Source of the DNA: a virus
Strand: one strand, 5' to 3'
DNA: 39,122 nucleotides
IMG/VR virus record: IMGVR_UViG_3300026519_000026
Location: 1 to 39,122 of that record
Shown here: one piece after another, positions 14,009 through 21,739 of the stretch
Layout: each line of letters starts with the position of its first letter
Numbering within the stretch: position 1 is the first letter of the stretch
Made by a program: the position numbers and the translations under genes
Notes under the pieces: generated by a model
The model's database searches: none
Told to the model about the DNA's origin: nothing
The model's input: the letters and a program-made list of their open reading frames with translations, nothing else

Positions 14009-14268
14009 CCAGAACATTCATAGATGCTGGCGACGTTGCCGATCTATTGGGCCTGTCAAGCCGTGCGGCTTTCTTACGCAAGCACAACCAGCTGCAGCGT
14101 GACTGCGGCTTCCCGGTGCCCATGCCGCACTCTGCGCAACCGCTCCTGTGGCGCCGTAGCTAGGTGATGGCATGGATCGAAGAAAATGGGCAACGGGCGC
14201 AAGCGCGCCAGATGCCACGCCAGGATGGCACCAATTTGGTATTGCTCAACGAGGCGGCACGCACATGA
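14005..14268 (+). pseudogene. AlpA/excisionase-like HTH gene interrupted by an amber codon
   Basis: From ATG 14005 the frame encodes 52 residues (TFIDAGDVADLLGLSSRAAF in the HTH, then GFPVPMPHSAQPLLWRRS) and stops at TAG 14161-14163. The same frame continues VMAWIEENGQ and on to TGA 14266-14268, exactly overlapping the integrase ATG (ATGA). AlpA/MerR-type excisionases of alphaproteobacterial phages typically read WRRS-x-V-x-AW-I across this point, so the stop replaces one residue of an 87-aa protein. TAG may come from GAG. Options are a recent nonsense mutation, a suppressed amber, a sequencing error, or a 52-aa truncated product plus restart at ATG 14167. Helicase and CI genes end in TAG, so general recoding is unlikely. 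Loss would impair prophage excision. Confidence 0.8.
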
Positions 14269-15443
14269 AACGCCTCATCGATCCGCCGGTCAAACGTCTG
14301 CGTGAACGCACGCTCGCATCGGGTCGCACAGCGATTTGGTGGGAGCCCGAGAAGGCGGTGCGGGAACTGGGCTTTTCGCGCGTCGACCTGGACGAAACCA
14401 AGCTCACCTGGTCGCGCCGGCAGGCAGAGGACCTGAACCGGGCAGTGGAACGGGCCCGCGCCATCGGCGGCCGCCAAGAGCCGCGCGCGCGCGGGCGCAC
14501 CGTTGAAGACCTGATCGAGGATTTCACAAGGTCGCGCAAGTTCCTGTCCAAGCGGGACAAGACGCGCCAGACCTACCGCGATTTTTTCCGCACGATCCGG
14601 GCCAAATGGGGCGATCATCCGGTCAGCCAGTTCACCAAACCGGTGATGGCGCGCTGGTATGAAACGCTCTACACAAACAACGGCGGCTACATGGCGCTGG
14701 CACTGATCCGGCATGCGTCGATCCTGTTCAAACACGCCGAACGTCTCGGCTGGCGGCCGGCCGGGTCGAACCCCTGCGCCGACCTCGATCTGGAAGTGCC
14801 GCCACCACGCGCGCGCGTTCTCAGCTGGGCAGAAGTCGATGCCCTGGTTGCGGCAGCCGACCAGCTGGGCCACCACGCGGTCGCCACTGCAATCTTGATG
14901 TCAATCCTTCAAGGACAGCGGCAAACCGACGTTCTCAACGCGCGCTGCACCGACCTTCAACTCCAGCAGGTTTTGAACCCGATTACCGGCAGCAGCGAAA
15001 CGGTCTGGATCTGGCGATTTGTCCGCTCCAAGCGCGGCAACGACGCGGTGATGCAGCTGCACCCGGACCTGGTTGAACGCGTGAGCACGACCATGTCCGA
15101 CCTGCCCCAGGGTGCCGAGTTTCTGTTAATGGACGAAACCGTCGCTCGCCCCTATGCCGACGTGCCGGACCTGTTTCGCAAGCGATACGCAGCCGCGCGC
15201 GCACTGGCGGCAACCGAACTTCCCGACATCAAAACCGCGCAGTTTCGCGACCTGCGCCGCACCTTTGGCGTGTTCGCGCGCCAGGGCGGCGCCAGCAAGG
15301 ACGACACCGGCGACGTGCTCGGCAACTCGGCCGCCGTCAACCCGAGGCTGGGGGAAACCTATATGCCATCGCAATTCTGGACCGCCAGCCGTGCCGTGCT
15401 GGCGGTGCAGAGACCCAAAACAAAAGGAAGGAAAAAGGCATGA
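14265..15443 (+). CDS. int: Tyrosine-recombinase integrase
   Basis: A 392-aa integrase, starting MKRLIDPPVK at ATG 14265, which overlaps the distal stop of the excisionase frame. It has an N-terminal arm/core-binding half and a C-terminal catalytic domain. Visible active-site positions are Arg219 (LQGQRQTDVL), Lys256 (RSKRGND), Arg331 (FRDLRRTFG) and the nucleophile Tyr366 (RLGETYMPSQ). The box-II His is Arg328, and the later His/Trp position is Asn354 (VLGNSA), substitutions seen in some alphaproteobacterial phage integrases as far as I recall. It acts on attP at 16344-16391, 900 bp downstream, to integrate into a tRNA-Thr gene. A longer frame from 14172 would run through the excisionase gene and is rejected. 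Confidence 0.93.
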   Translation: MKRLIDPPVKRLRERTLASGRTAIWWEPEKAVRELGFSRVDLDETKLTWSRRQAEDLNRAVERARAIGGRQEPRARGRTVEDLIEDFTRSRKFLSKRDKTRQTYRDFFRTIRAKWGDHPVSQFTKPVMARWYETLYTNNGGYMALALIRHASILFKHAERLGWRPAGSNPCADLDLEVPPPRARVLSWAEVDALVAAADQLGHHAVATAILMSILQGQRQTDVLNARCTDLQLQQVLNPITGSSETVWIWRFVRSKRGNDAVMQLHPDLVERVSTTMSDLPQGAEFLLMDETVARPYADVPDLFRKRYAAARALAATELPDIKTAQFRDLRRTFGVFARQGGASKDDTGDVLGNSAAVNPRLGETYMPSQFWTASRAVLAVQRPKTKGRKKA

Positions 15444-15709
15444 GCGACAAAAGAAACATCCTCAGCAACAGGAAGATAACTGCAATTTTAGGACGCCTGG
15501 ACAGGGAAATTGCATCGACCTGCCGCAAGGTCGGCGTCGACAACAAGTTGACCGCAACAATACACGTGTCCGATATTGGAACGTCCATTGCCTGGCATGG
15601 CTGCAATTGCCCGACCTGCGCCGAGAAGGCAATCACTGCATTGGCCAGATCGCTCGGGGCACATGTGGTTTCCGACGCCTTCACATCCTCAGACAAACAG
15701 GTGCACTGA
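15440..15709 (+). CDS. Unknown 89-aa protein with Cys pair
   Basis: A small protein (MSDKRNILSNRKITAILGRL, helical; later GTSIAWHGCNCPTCAEKAIT). The CNCPTC cluster could bind metal. It overlaps the integrase stop by ATGA and the next gene by TGATG, so it is part of the same operon. No family is recognised. Confidence 0.65.
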   Translation: MSDKRNILSNRKITAILGRLDREIASTCRKVGVDNKLTATIHVSDIGTSIAWHGCNCPTCAEKAITALARSLGAHVVSDAFTSSDKQVH

Positions 15710-15933
15710 TGCCCTCGTTGGATGTGCGCGGCTGTGGCAGATCGTGGGCCATCTACGACGGCGACAAGCGTATCAGCGGTTTTTTCGGCAATTTCCAGCT
15801 TGCCGCGGACAGCGCGGCCGTAAAGGAAAAAAAACGTAGACTGCGCGACCGCGCCTGTCTTTGCTGCTGTGCCACTTTCAAAAGCGAAGGGTCGCACAAC
15901 CGGCTCTGCGACAGGTGCAGGAGGATGTCGTGA
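15709..15933 (+). CDS. Small zinc-finger-like protein (74 aa)
   Basis: A basic protein ending in a Cys-rich finger: CLCCCATFKSEGSHNRLCDR then CRR, that is Cys-x2-Cys, spacer, Cys-x2-Cys. This ending (..C..C.A.F.S.G.HNR.C..CR) is common in small alphaproteobacterial phage proteins that probably bind nucleic acid. ATG 15709 shares its A with the preceding TGA. An AGGAGG near its 3' end serves as RBS for the next gene. Confidence 0.7.
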   Translation: MPSLDVRGCGRSWAIYDGDKRISGFFGNFQLAADSAAVKEKKRRLRDRACLCCCATFKSEGSHNRLCDRCRRMS

Positions 15934-16313
15934 CGGTATCCATGGGCTTCATCATCAAGGAAACCTGCGAACGCTTCATGGTCTCACCGACGGAAATCAT
16001 CGGCCCGTCGCGGCAGCGCCATATCTTTCGCGCCCGCCAGGCGGCAATGTATGTTGCCCGCGTGACGGGTCAAAACTCCTATCCCGCCATCGGCCGCATG
16101 TTTGGGGGCCGAGACCACACCACCGTTTTGCACGCGGTGCGTTCTGTGCCGGATGTCATGACTTCAGAGCCGGAATTTCAAGAGGCGATCGTGGCAATCA
16201 TTTCCGCCGTCATTGCACACCAGGTGCAGGCATCCGAGGCCGCACGGGGTGGCGTCTTCAGGCATCGTCCAACTCGGATCAATTCGGACGGTCGGACGAC
16301 ATTGGGTTGTTGA
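15930..16313 (+). CDS. Orphan DnaA domain IV (DnaA-box-binding HTH) protein
   Basis: A 127-aa protein starting at GTG 15930, overlapping the preceding stop (GTGA), with a perfect AGGAGG at 5-nt spacing. Residues about 10-70 match the DnaA C-terminal DNA-binding domain: basic RQRHIFRARQAAMYVARVTG, AIGRMFGGRDHTTVLHAVRS. The signature GGRDHTTVLHA and the basic-loop arginines, which in DnaA contact the box TTATNCACA, are intact. There is no AAA+ domain, so it cannot act as initiator alone. It could bind the phage DnaA box at 6434-6442, help or block host DnaA, or regulate transcription. The C-terminal 40 residues are unrelated. It is last in the integrase operon, 30 bp before attP. Confidence 0.85.
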   Translation: MTVSMGFIIKETCERFMVSPTEIIGPSRQRHIFRARQAAMYVARVTGQNSYPAIGRMFGGRDHTTVLHAVRSVPDVMTSEPEFQEAIVAIISAVIAHQVQASEAARGGVFRHRPTRINSDGRTTLGC

Positions 16314-16343
16314 ATATTTTTATGGTGCATTTTCAACGCGTTA

Positions 16344-16391
16344 TGGTGCCCCCACACGGACTTGAACCGCGGACCTACTGATTACAAATCA
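16344..16391 (-). other. attP core: 3' half of tRNA-Thr(UGU)
   Basis: Read on the minus strand, this stretch gives an anticodon loop TTTGTAA (anticodon UGU, Thr), the 3' anticodon stem TCAGT, variable loop, a T-arm CGCGG-TTCAAGT-CCGTG, the 3' acceptor strand TGGGGGC, and ACCA. The 5' half of a tRNA is absent. This is the classic attP of a phage that integrates into the 3' end of a tRNA and restores it. Flanking direct repeats TATGGTGC (16321-16328 and 16342-16349) may be integrase arm sites. The 185-bp gap 16314-16498 holds only this and AT-rich flanks. Confidence 0.85.
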
Positions 16392-16498
16392 TTGATCTAT
16401 TGTTCAAAATCAATTACTTATATTTCATATCGTCATCCACATGCTTCTTATAAGACAATGGCTTGCATTGTGCCGGAAATCGATCTCAATACGTAGTC

Positions 16499-16768
16499 TC
16501 AGCCATACCACGCGGTGATGCCGGTGGCGGTGGTGCCGGTCTGCATGATCATGCGGACATCGCCAATGATTGTTTCTCCGATTTGTACATTCGGGATAGT
16601 CTCGGTTTCGCCCCTTCGCGAAACCACCCTCACGTCGCCGGCTGTTCCACCAACGCGGAAATAGCGGATCATGTGTGGCTGATCCAAATTGTCGTCCGGC
16701 GTAACCGTGAAAATCCCCGTGGCCGGATCATTGCGCGTGACCGGGACGTTTTGAAATAGGTCTGACAT
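16499..16768 (-). CDS. Spike base-like protein (Rhodobacter phage/GTA type)
   Basis: An 89-aa protein, last gene of the late transcript. The pattern FTVTPDDNLDQPHMIRYFRV, GGTAGDVRVVSRRGET and TGTTATGITAWYG matches, from memory, the small spike-base proteins of Rhodobacterales phages and RcGTA (a strand-rich fold with a final GTTATGI.AW). Those sit under capsid or tail spikes. Here it follows the lysis genes, away from the other structural genes, so it could be a later-acquired adhesin base. GGAGAG lies 6 nt before ATG 16768. Confidence 0.6.
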   Translation of the reverse strand: MSDLFQNVPVTRNDPATGIFTVTPDDNLDQPHMIRYFRVGGTAGDVRVVSRRGETETIPNVQIGETIIGDVRMIMQTGTTATGITAWYG

Positions 16769-16813
16769 ATTCTACTCTCCTGCTTGCTGGCACGTATCAT
16801 CCGCACCGTGGTT

Positions 16814-17185
16814 TCATTTACCGAACCGGTTTAAACCAATCACCCCAAATATCGACATGATGATCCATCCCGCCCACTCATCGAGCGGTGGCGGTAGCGC
16901 CGCGATAATCCATGTCTGTGGATAAGCGCATCTCTCGCACCACAGGACACTGTAGACCAGCACCGATGCAAACCAGAACGCCAGTGGCACCGCGAACAGG
17001 AGCATCAGGACAAACCCGCCCGCGCGCATGAACCCCGCGCGCGTTCTCAGATGCGCCTTGATCAATTCGCCCTTGATGATGTCCCGGTTGGCCTCATTCT
17101 CGATCTTCTTGTCCACAGTCGAAAGGATGCGGTCAAGGACACCGCCGGTCAGCCAGCCCAGGATCGTGCGGAGAAACCCCATCAT
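16814..17185 (-). CDS. Three-TM holin of GTA/Hol type
   Basis: A 123-aa membrane protein with an amphipathic N-terminus ([20 protein letters not shown]), a cytosolic KKIENEANRD segment and hydrophobic segments around FVLMLLFAVPLAFWFASVLV, TWIIAAL and WAGWIIMSIFGVIGLNRF. This is the plan of the GTA_holin_3TM family, which permeabilises the inner membrane so the endolysin can leave. ATG 17185 overlaps the stop of the 52-aa gene by ATGA. It lies next to the GH19-like endolysin. Confidence 0.75.
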   Translation of the reverse strand: MMGFLRTILGWLTGGVLDRILSTVDKKIENEANRDIIKGELIKAHLRTRAGFMRAGGFVLMLLFAVPLAFWFASVLVYSVLWCERCAYPQTWIIAALPPPLDEWAGWIIMSIFGVIGLNRFGK

Positions 17186-17340
17186 TCGCCCCAACTTCCA
17201 ATCCGCTTGCGCACTCTGCGCATGGCTTCATCTTCGCGCCTTCTACGATCTGCAATCGCGTGCCCTACGATAGCCGCAAAGATCGCTGCGACAAAAATCG
17301 CAGCGCCAACAGCAAATGATACGGCAAGCCACATGCTCAT
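17182..17340 (-). CDS. Single-TM small protein of the lysis cassette (52 aa)
   Basis: It begins [20 protein letters not shown], a single hydrophobic helix, then a strongly charged C-terminus ([18 protein letters not shown]). This is consistent with a holin-modulating or Rz-like inner-membrane protein, although it is short for a spanin and no partner lipoprotein is visible. ATGA overlaps occur on both sides (endolysin and holin). Confidence 0.65.
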   Translation of the reverse strand: MSMWLAVSFAVGAAIFVAAIFAAIVGHAIADRRRREDEAMRRVRKRIGSWGE

Positions 17341-18077
17341 TTGCCCACCAGACCCAGTATGCTGGCCCACCAGCCGCTTAACTGATTTCTGCGCGCCCCA
17401 CCACCTGGGGCGTATCCACCGGCCCTGAGCGCGCGCTCAAACCACTCGGCGTAGTGAGCGTAACGGTCAGCCTCGAACAGACCGTTCCAAATGCGCCGTG
17501 CTCGGCGGTAGTCCGTCTTGTGCTTGTTGATGTAGTCTTCAAGCCTCTTGCCCGTGGCCAGCCCGTCACGCATCCCCAGCACAAGCGCCTTCGCTGACGT
17601 GTTCAGATCAAGCATCAGGCCAGGCTGCTGCTCAAGCGGCACGCCGAGCACCTTGCCGAATTTCCGGTAGTTTGCTCGACCCGTGATCTGGCCCATCCCA
17701 CGACCACGGTAGAGCCAGCCGTCACCCGAAGCCTCATCACGATTTCCAAGCCGGTTAGCATAGACCCGATTGGCCAATAGACGATCATTACGAAGATATT
17801 TTCGGATGTTCTGGTCACCCCTCAGAGTGCGACCAAATACGGTGCGCAGTCGCTTGATGCTGGTGTAATTCAGGTTTTCCTCGATCGGCCGCATCGTTGT
17901 GCCGGTTTCGCCGTAAGCGGTTGCCAACACATACGCGGCCTGCGGCAGGGTCAGGCCAGCCACCGCGGCCGCCCGCAGGACCGCATTCAGGCCATCAACA
18001 TGCGATTGGCGGATCCCGCCCTGGAACAACCGGGAACGGCGCAAATCATCGAAGAAAGCTCTCTCATTCCTCATCAT
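17337..18077 (-). CDS. Endolysin, GH19 chitinase-like
   Basis: A 246-aa peptidoglycan hydrolase. The catalytic core shows [20 protein letters not shown] (first acidic motif, Glu in YGETG) and [20 protein letters not shown] (YRGRG-x-GQITGR-x-NY), hallmark segments of the GH19/lysozyme-like endolysins that cleave glycan strands. There is no signal peptide, so release depends on the holin. ATG 18077 has GAGGA at 6 nt and overlaps the preceding membrane-protein gene by 14 bp. The C-terminal tail ([20 protein letters not shown]) ends with an aromatic patch of unclear role. Confidence 0.85.
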   Translation of the reverse strand: MMRNERAFFDDLRRSRLFQGGIRQSHVDGLNAVLRAAAVAGLTLPQAAYVLATAYGETGTTMRPIEENLNYTSIKRLRTVFGRTLRGDQNIRKYLRNDRLLANRVYANRLGNRDEASGDGWLYRGRGMGQITGRANYRKFGKVLGVPLEQQPGLMLDLNTSAKALVLGMRDGLATGKRLEDYINKHKTDYRRARRIWNGLFEADRYAHYAEWFERALRAGGYAPGGGARRNQLSGWWASILGLVGK

Positions 18078-18462
18078 TGTCTTTCCTCGGAAACAACCGG
18101 TCGAACAACCAGTCAGCCGCGTCGTCAGCCCGCCCCCCCATCCGGTCGAACACCCGAGCCATAAAATTCATGATCCAGCCAGAACCCAGTCCAGTGAGCC
18201 CCATCCAGACTTGGATCGGCACCTTGTTCGTCTCACCGAGCAAGACGGCGACAAGGGTAGCGAAGAACCACCCGGTCAGGACGATGGTCCAGAATTTCCT
18301 CGGGTCTTTTCGATTTCGCGCCATGGCACTGGCGCCAGCCAATGCGAAGAACATGCCGCCGAGGTAAACGTGCCACTGGAACGTCACGCCCAAGCCCGCG
18401 AGAAATAGCGTAAGCCAGTCACGAGCAGCACTTGTTGCTTGTTGAGCCAGCATCTTTTTCAT
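18064..18462 (-). CDS. Multi-TM membrane protein, second holin candidate
   Basis: A 132-aa protein with hydrophobic stretches [49 protein letters not shown] and [18 protein letters not shown], and a charged C-terminus (RKDNDEE). It starts at ATG 18462 with a purine-rich RBS and overlaps the spike stop by ATGA. Lying directly upstream of the endolysin, it could be a holin or antiholin paired with the three-TM protein. Confidence 0.65.
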   Translation of the reverse strand: MKKMLAQQATSAARDWLTLFLAGLGVTFQWHVYLGGMFFALAGASAMARNRKDPRKFWTIVLTGWFFATLVAVLLGETNKVPIQVWMGLTGLGSGWIMNFMARVFDRMGGRADDAADWLFDRLFPRKDNDEE

Positions 18463-20291
18463 TCCCTCGCCCCCCTGTTCGCCGGTGACGGTCTGACAGC
18501 CGCGAGTATGTCGCGCCTGGCAATGTTGCCGGTTGTGGCCGCATCCAGTGCAGCCGACCCAGCTTGCAGCGTGAACGATGCTGGATCGCCTGCTGGCGTT
18601 GCGGTGCCGGCAACGGGGGTTGGGTTTGTCGTGGTCCAATACCCCTTTTCGCGGACACTGAACAATGTCGGGCTGGCTTCAAGCGGCGCATCCGCTGTCT
18701 GAGGTGTGCCGATGTTTGGCTGATGGATTACGTTGTTCTCTGCTGAGGTATTCGTGAACCCTGCATCTGCGTTCAAAGCGACCGCGCCGCTACCCGACGC
18801 GCTCAGGTTTACCAGGGTATTGTTATAGAAATTCACGGGTTCTGATGTGTTTGTCCCGGCGCTTGATTGCTCCTCGACACGAACAAACTCATTCGGATCG
18901 TTTGTCCCTGCTATCCGCGTTGAGCTTGGAAAGACCATCGTGTTGTTTCGCAGCGTGACGCCGGTTTCCGTGAGCATGACAACGCTGTAAGTTTGATAAT
19001 CTCCGAGCAAATAGTTGCCATCTATAACCGCATTGACCGGGTTTGATGGCGACCCAGCAGCCGACTTGAACCCGAGGACGCCATGCCCACCCTCAAGGGT
19101 GTTTTGCACACAGACAACCCGGACACCCGCAGCCCCCTCCGAATTGAACCTGATACAATGCTGCGTTGCCTTTGCATTTGGTCCGTGGTCGGTCCAGCCC
19201 TGTCGGCTGAAAAGCTCTGACCTTGATACAACAGCATCCCCGTCAAAGCCGCGCAACGGCCCGCCACCGTTCACCGGGCAGTCGGAGAATGCGTCAACAT
19301 CCGACATGATGCGACAGCCGGTTATGGCGGTGATCAGCTTGTCAGCATCAGCAAATCCCCAATAGGTGTAATCGACAATCACGCTGTCATTAAGAATTGT
19401 TCCCCGGTGCGCGGCTGAGGCCGACGCGCCAGATGCCGAATTGTAAATGTGATGATCCCAACCATCACTTTCCACGCCGTCCCAGAGCAGCAAGTTAGGT
19501 GCGCTTGCTCCGAGTGCTGTGCAAAAGTCAGTCGTAACGCGCGTGTTCGTCGTGCTGTCGCATGGCCCGTTGAACACGATATTCTGCAAGACAAAGTCCT
19601 TGCCGGAACCGAGGCCGTGCAATCCGAACCCACCAGATGCTGTAACCACCGGCTTTGCGCCTGCCCCAGGCCCGGCCACAATGTAGGTGGTGGCATCTGT
19701 GGCACCGAACCCTGTTCCGGTCATGCTGTAGCTTTCGCCCCGGTTCAGCATGATGCGCTGTGCCGTTGCACCTGCCCCCTTGACCGCTGCGATTGCCCCA
19801 TCAAGCGTTGTGTGTTGCGCCGCCCCGGTCGGGGCATTTGTCCAGTCTGATGATGGGCTGACAAACTTTGTGGCCGTTCCTGGGAATGTTGCGTCTGCAT
19901 TGCCAACAACAACCGAAAAAGTGCCCGTGGCGCTTTTGCCACTCGCAGGCTCATAGACCGTCACCGTCACCGTATATGTGCCTGCGGCGCGATAAGTGTG
20001 GCTTGCAACCGGCCCGATGGCATTGCCAGAGGACGTTGCCGCCGAAAGCGTATTCTGCGGCGCGGTGAACGTGTAGCTGTCGCCGAAGTCCCAGTAATAG
20101 TCTAATTCATGGAAGCGGTCGTCATAGACCGCCACGCCGGTCGGCCCGGTCGCATTGAACCCGGCCACAGAAACATCAAAGACAAGGGCTTCCGGGGCCA
20201 CCTGCTCAAGACTACGCTTGATCACGTTGATCGTCGCGGTAACACCGCTTGATCCGCCGCCAACCATGCCGGTAAAGGTGAAGTCTGGCAT
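18459..20291 (-). CDS. Tail spike with PKD and parallel beta-helix (610 aa)
   Basis: Likely receptor-binding protein or surface-polysaccharide enzyme. The N-terminus includes a PKD-like domain (about residues 30-130: WDFGDSYTF, SHTYRAAGTYTVTVTVYEPA). The long C-terminal part has the repetitive NNT/DGNY pattern of a right-handed parallel beta-helix (pectate-lyase fold; for example VIDGNYLLGD, TLRNNTMVFP, NFYNNTLVNL). ATG 20291 with GGGGA at 7 nt; the GTG one codon earlier is possible. It shares its start with the preceding fibre stop (TGATG). Catalytic residues were not identified. Confidence 0.8.
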   Translation of the reverse strand: MPDFTFTGMVGGGSSGVTATINVIKRSLEQVAPEALVFDVSVAGFNATGPTGVAVYDDRFHELDYYWDFGDSYTFTAPQNTLSAATSSGNAIGPVASHTYRAAGTYTVTVTVYEPASGKSATGTFSVVVGNADATFPGTATKFVSPSSDWTNAPTGAAQHTTLDGAIAAVKGAGATAQRIMLNRGESYSMTGTGFGATDATTYIVAGPGAGAKPVVTASGGFGLHGLGSGKDFVLQNIVFNGPCDSTTNTRVTTDFCTALGASAPNLLLWDGVESDGWDHHIYNSASGASASAAHRGTILNDSVIVDYTYWGFADADKLITAITGCRIMSDVDAFSDCPVNGGGPLRGFDGDAVVSRSELFSRQGWTDHGPNAKATQHCIRFNSEGAAGVRVVCVQNTLEGGHGVLGFKSAAGSPSNPVNAVIDGNYLLGDYQTYSVVMLTETGVTLRNNTMVFPSSTRIAGTNDPNEFVRVEEQSSAGTNTSEPVNFYNNTLVNLSASGSGAVALNADAGFTNTSAENNVIHQPNIGTPQTADAPLEASPTLFSVREKGYWTTTNPTPVAGTATPAGDPASFTLQAGSAALDAATTGNIARRDILAAVRPSPANRGARE

Positions 20292-21739
20292 CACAAATTC
20301 CCCGTTGCGAAGTTGTCAAGGGCACAAGTGCTTTCGGTGTAGCCGTAAAGCCCGGACGATCCGCCAGACCACTGGGCATTTGTGGTCGTCAGAACCTCCA
20401 ATCCATTTTTCAACACACGGATTGTGGTTCCTTGTGCCTCGATCTTGAACACGTCGCCAGCACTCACGGTCACGGTTCCAGTAGCAAGGGCGTTCCACCG
20501 ATCTTTCAACTGAAGGCTTCCGTTCGCCAGGTTCAGTTGGAAATAATACCCTTGGGTGGCCCAATCGCCGGATGCGCGCACCCGGCATCCGACTGACCGC
20601 TCGGACGCGCCCGTCCCGAGGTCAGCTATTTCAATCTGCGCATATTGGTCATTGTTCAGTGCGGCGCTACAAAGGGCTGAGCGCACCGAGGCATCGTTAT
20701 CCAACTGCACCCGGTTGGATACAATGTTGATTGCGCCAGGATCGGTGGAAGTCCAGTTGGGACTAGCCGCAAGCGCTTCATCCGCCCTGTTGAAGTTGTC
20801 CTCGAACACATGCGCGGCTGTAGCGTTGATCGTGAAGTTGGTCGCCAGTGCATCCGAAGATGCCGTTGCCGCCTCAAGATAGACCGTCATTTTGCGTGTG
20901 TCGCCGCCAGCACCGGATGCAGCGGTCAGGGCCGCCACCAGATTGAACGCCCCGGACGCCGGGATTGTCACCGTGCCGGTTTCCAGTGTCGTGCCTGACC
21001 AGCCGCCCAGGCCGTCAGGTGCTGGGCTTTCCGTGGTCAGCGACGTAGCCCAATGCAGGGTGCCCGATACGCTCGGCGTCAAGTCCCAAGTGTCCGCAGC
21101 TTCATCAAACGTCTGCGGGGTCAGCGTCGGCGCGGCAGCAACAACAATTGCCGAGCTATAGAACGTCGCGTTCGGCGCGTTGCTTGCGCTGACCACGACT
21201 TTCTTGCGCAGCGTCCAACCCGCTTGCGCTAGTGCCGTTCCAACCTGCGCAGCCCACCCGCCGTTGTCTCGCTCATAGGTCACAACCGTTCCGGTGATGG
21301 TGCCGCCAGGAACGCTATATGCACCATCCGTCCCGCTTTCGCCATCAATCCGCTGATTGTGCCCCCGCACGCCCATAACCGGGCTGGTATCAGCCACGAT
21401 TGCTGTAGCCGTCACCACGTTCACGATGTTGCTGTATGCGATTGTCGATCCATCGAGGTCAGTCGCGGTCACACGGCACCGAACCGCTGCTCCATCATCT
21501 GCATTTGCCAACATGTAGGTGGCGCTCGTTGCTCCGGCGATTACTGCGCCATTACGTAGCCACTGGTAAGCATAGGTAATAGTGCCGTTGCCGACCCAGT
21601 TGCCGGGGGAGCATGTCAGCACCTGATTGACAACACCAGAACCAGTGACTGCTGGCGCAACCGTGTTGGTCGGGCCGGCGGACGATTGGCCATTTGGCCA
21701 CCGCCGAACCAAAAAGCTGAAAGGACCGATGCACATCAT
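20291..21739 (-). CDS. Tail fibre with Ig-like and LamG/ConA-like parts (482 aa)
   Basis: An N-terminal Ig-like repeat (NTVAPAVTGSGVVNQVLTCS, YAYQWLRNGAVIAGATSATY) is followed by further beta-rich segments. A C-terminal carbohydrate-binding-like jelly roll follows (FEDNFNRADEALAASPNWTS, YFQLNLANGSLQLKDRWNAL, VLKNGLEVLTT). It is presumably exposed at the tail tip and binds host or sugar surfaces. It starts at ATG 21739 (ATGATG), overlapping the preceding fibre stop by ATGA. Confidence 0.75.
   Translation of the reverse strand: MMCIGPFSFLVRRWPNGQSSAGPTNTVAPAVTGSGVVNQVLTCSPGNWVGNGTITYAYQWLRNGAVIAGATSATYMLANADDGAAVRCRVTATDLDGSTIAYSNIVNVVTATAIVADTSPVMGVRGHNQRIDGESGTDGAYSVPGGTITGTVVTYERDNGGWAAQVGTALAQAGWTLRKKVVVSASNAPNATFYSSAIVVAAAPTLTPQTFDEAADTWDLTPSVSGTLHWATSLTTESPAPDGLGGWSGTTLETGTVTIPASGAFNLVAALTAASGAGGDTRKMTVYLEAATASSDALATNFTINATAAHVFEDNFNRADEALAASPNWTSTDPGAINIVSNRVQLDNDASVRSALCSAALNNDQYAQIEIADLGTGASERSVGCRVRASGDWATQGYYFQLNLANGSLQLKDRWNALATGTVTVSAGDVFKIEAQGTTIRVLKNGLEVLTTTNAQWSGGSSGLYGYTESTCALDNFATGNL

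Noticed and set aside
14161-14163. Amber codon reassigned to an amino acid genome-wide
   Set aside because: The helicase (6558) and CI (13302) genes end in TAG at natural protein ends, and no suppressor tRNA gene is seen in the window.
16344-16391. A complete tRNA gene
   Set aside because: Only the 3' half from the anticodon loop to CCA is present; the D-arm and 5' acceptor strand are missing, so it is an attP core.
16917-16925. Second perfect DnaA box
   Set aside because: It lies inside the holin coding sequence, without iterons or an intergenic region; probably chance.
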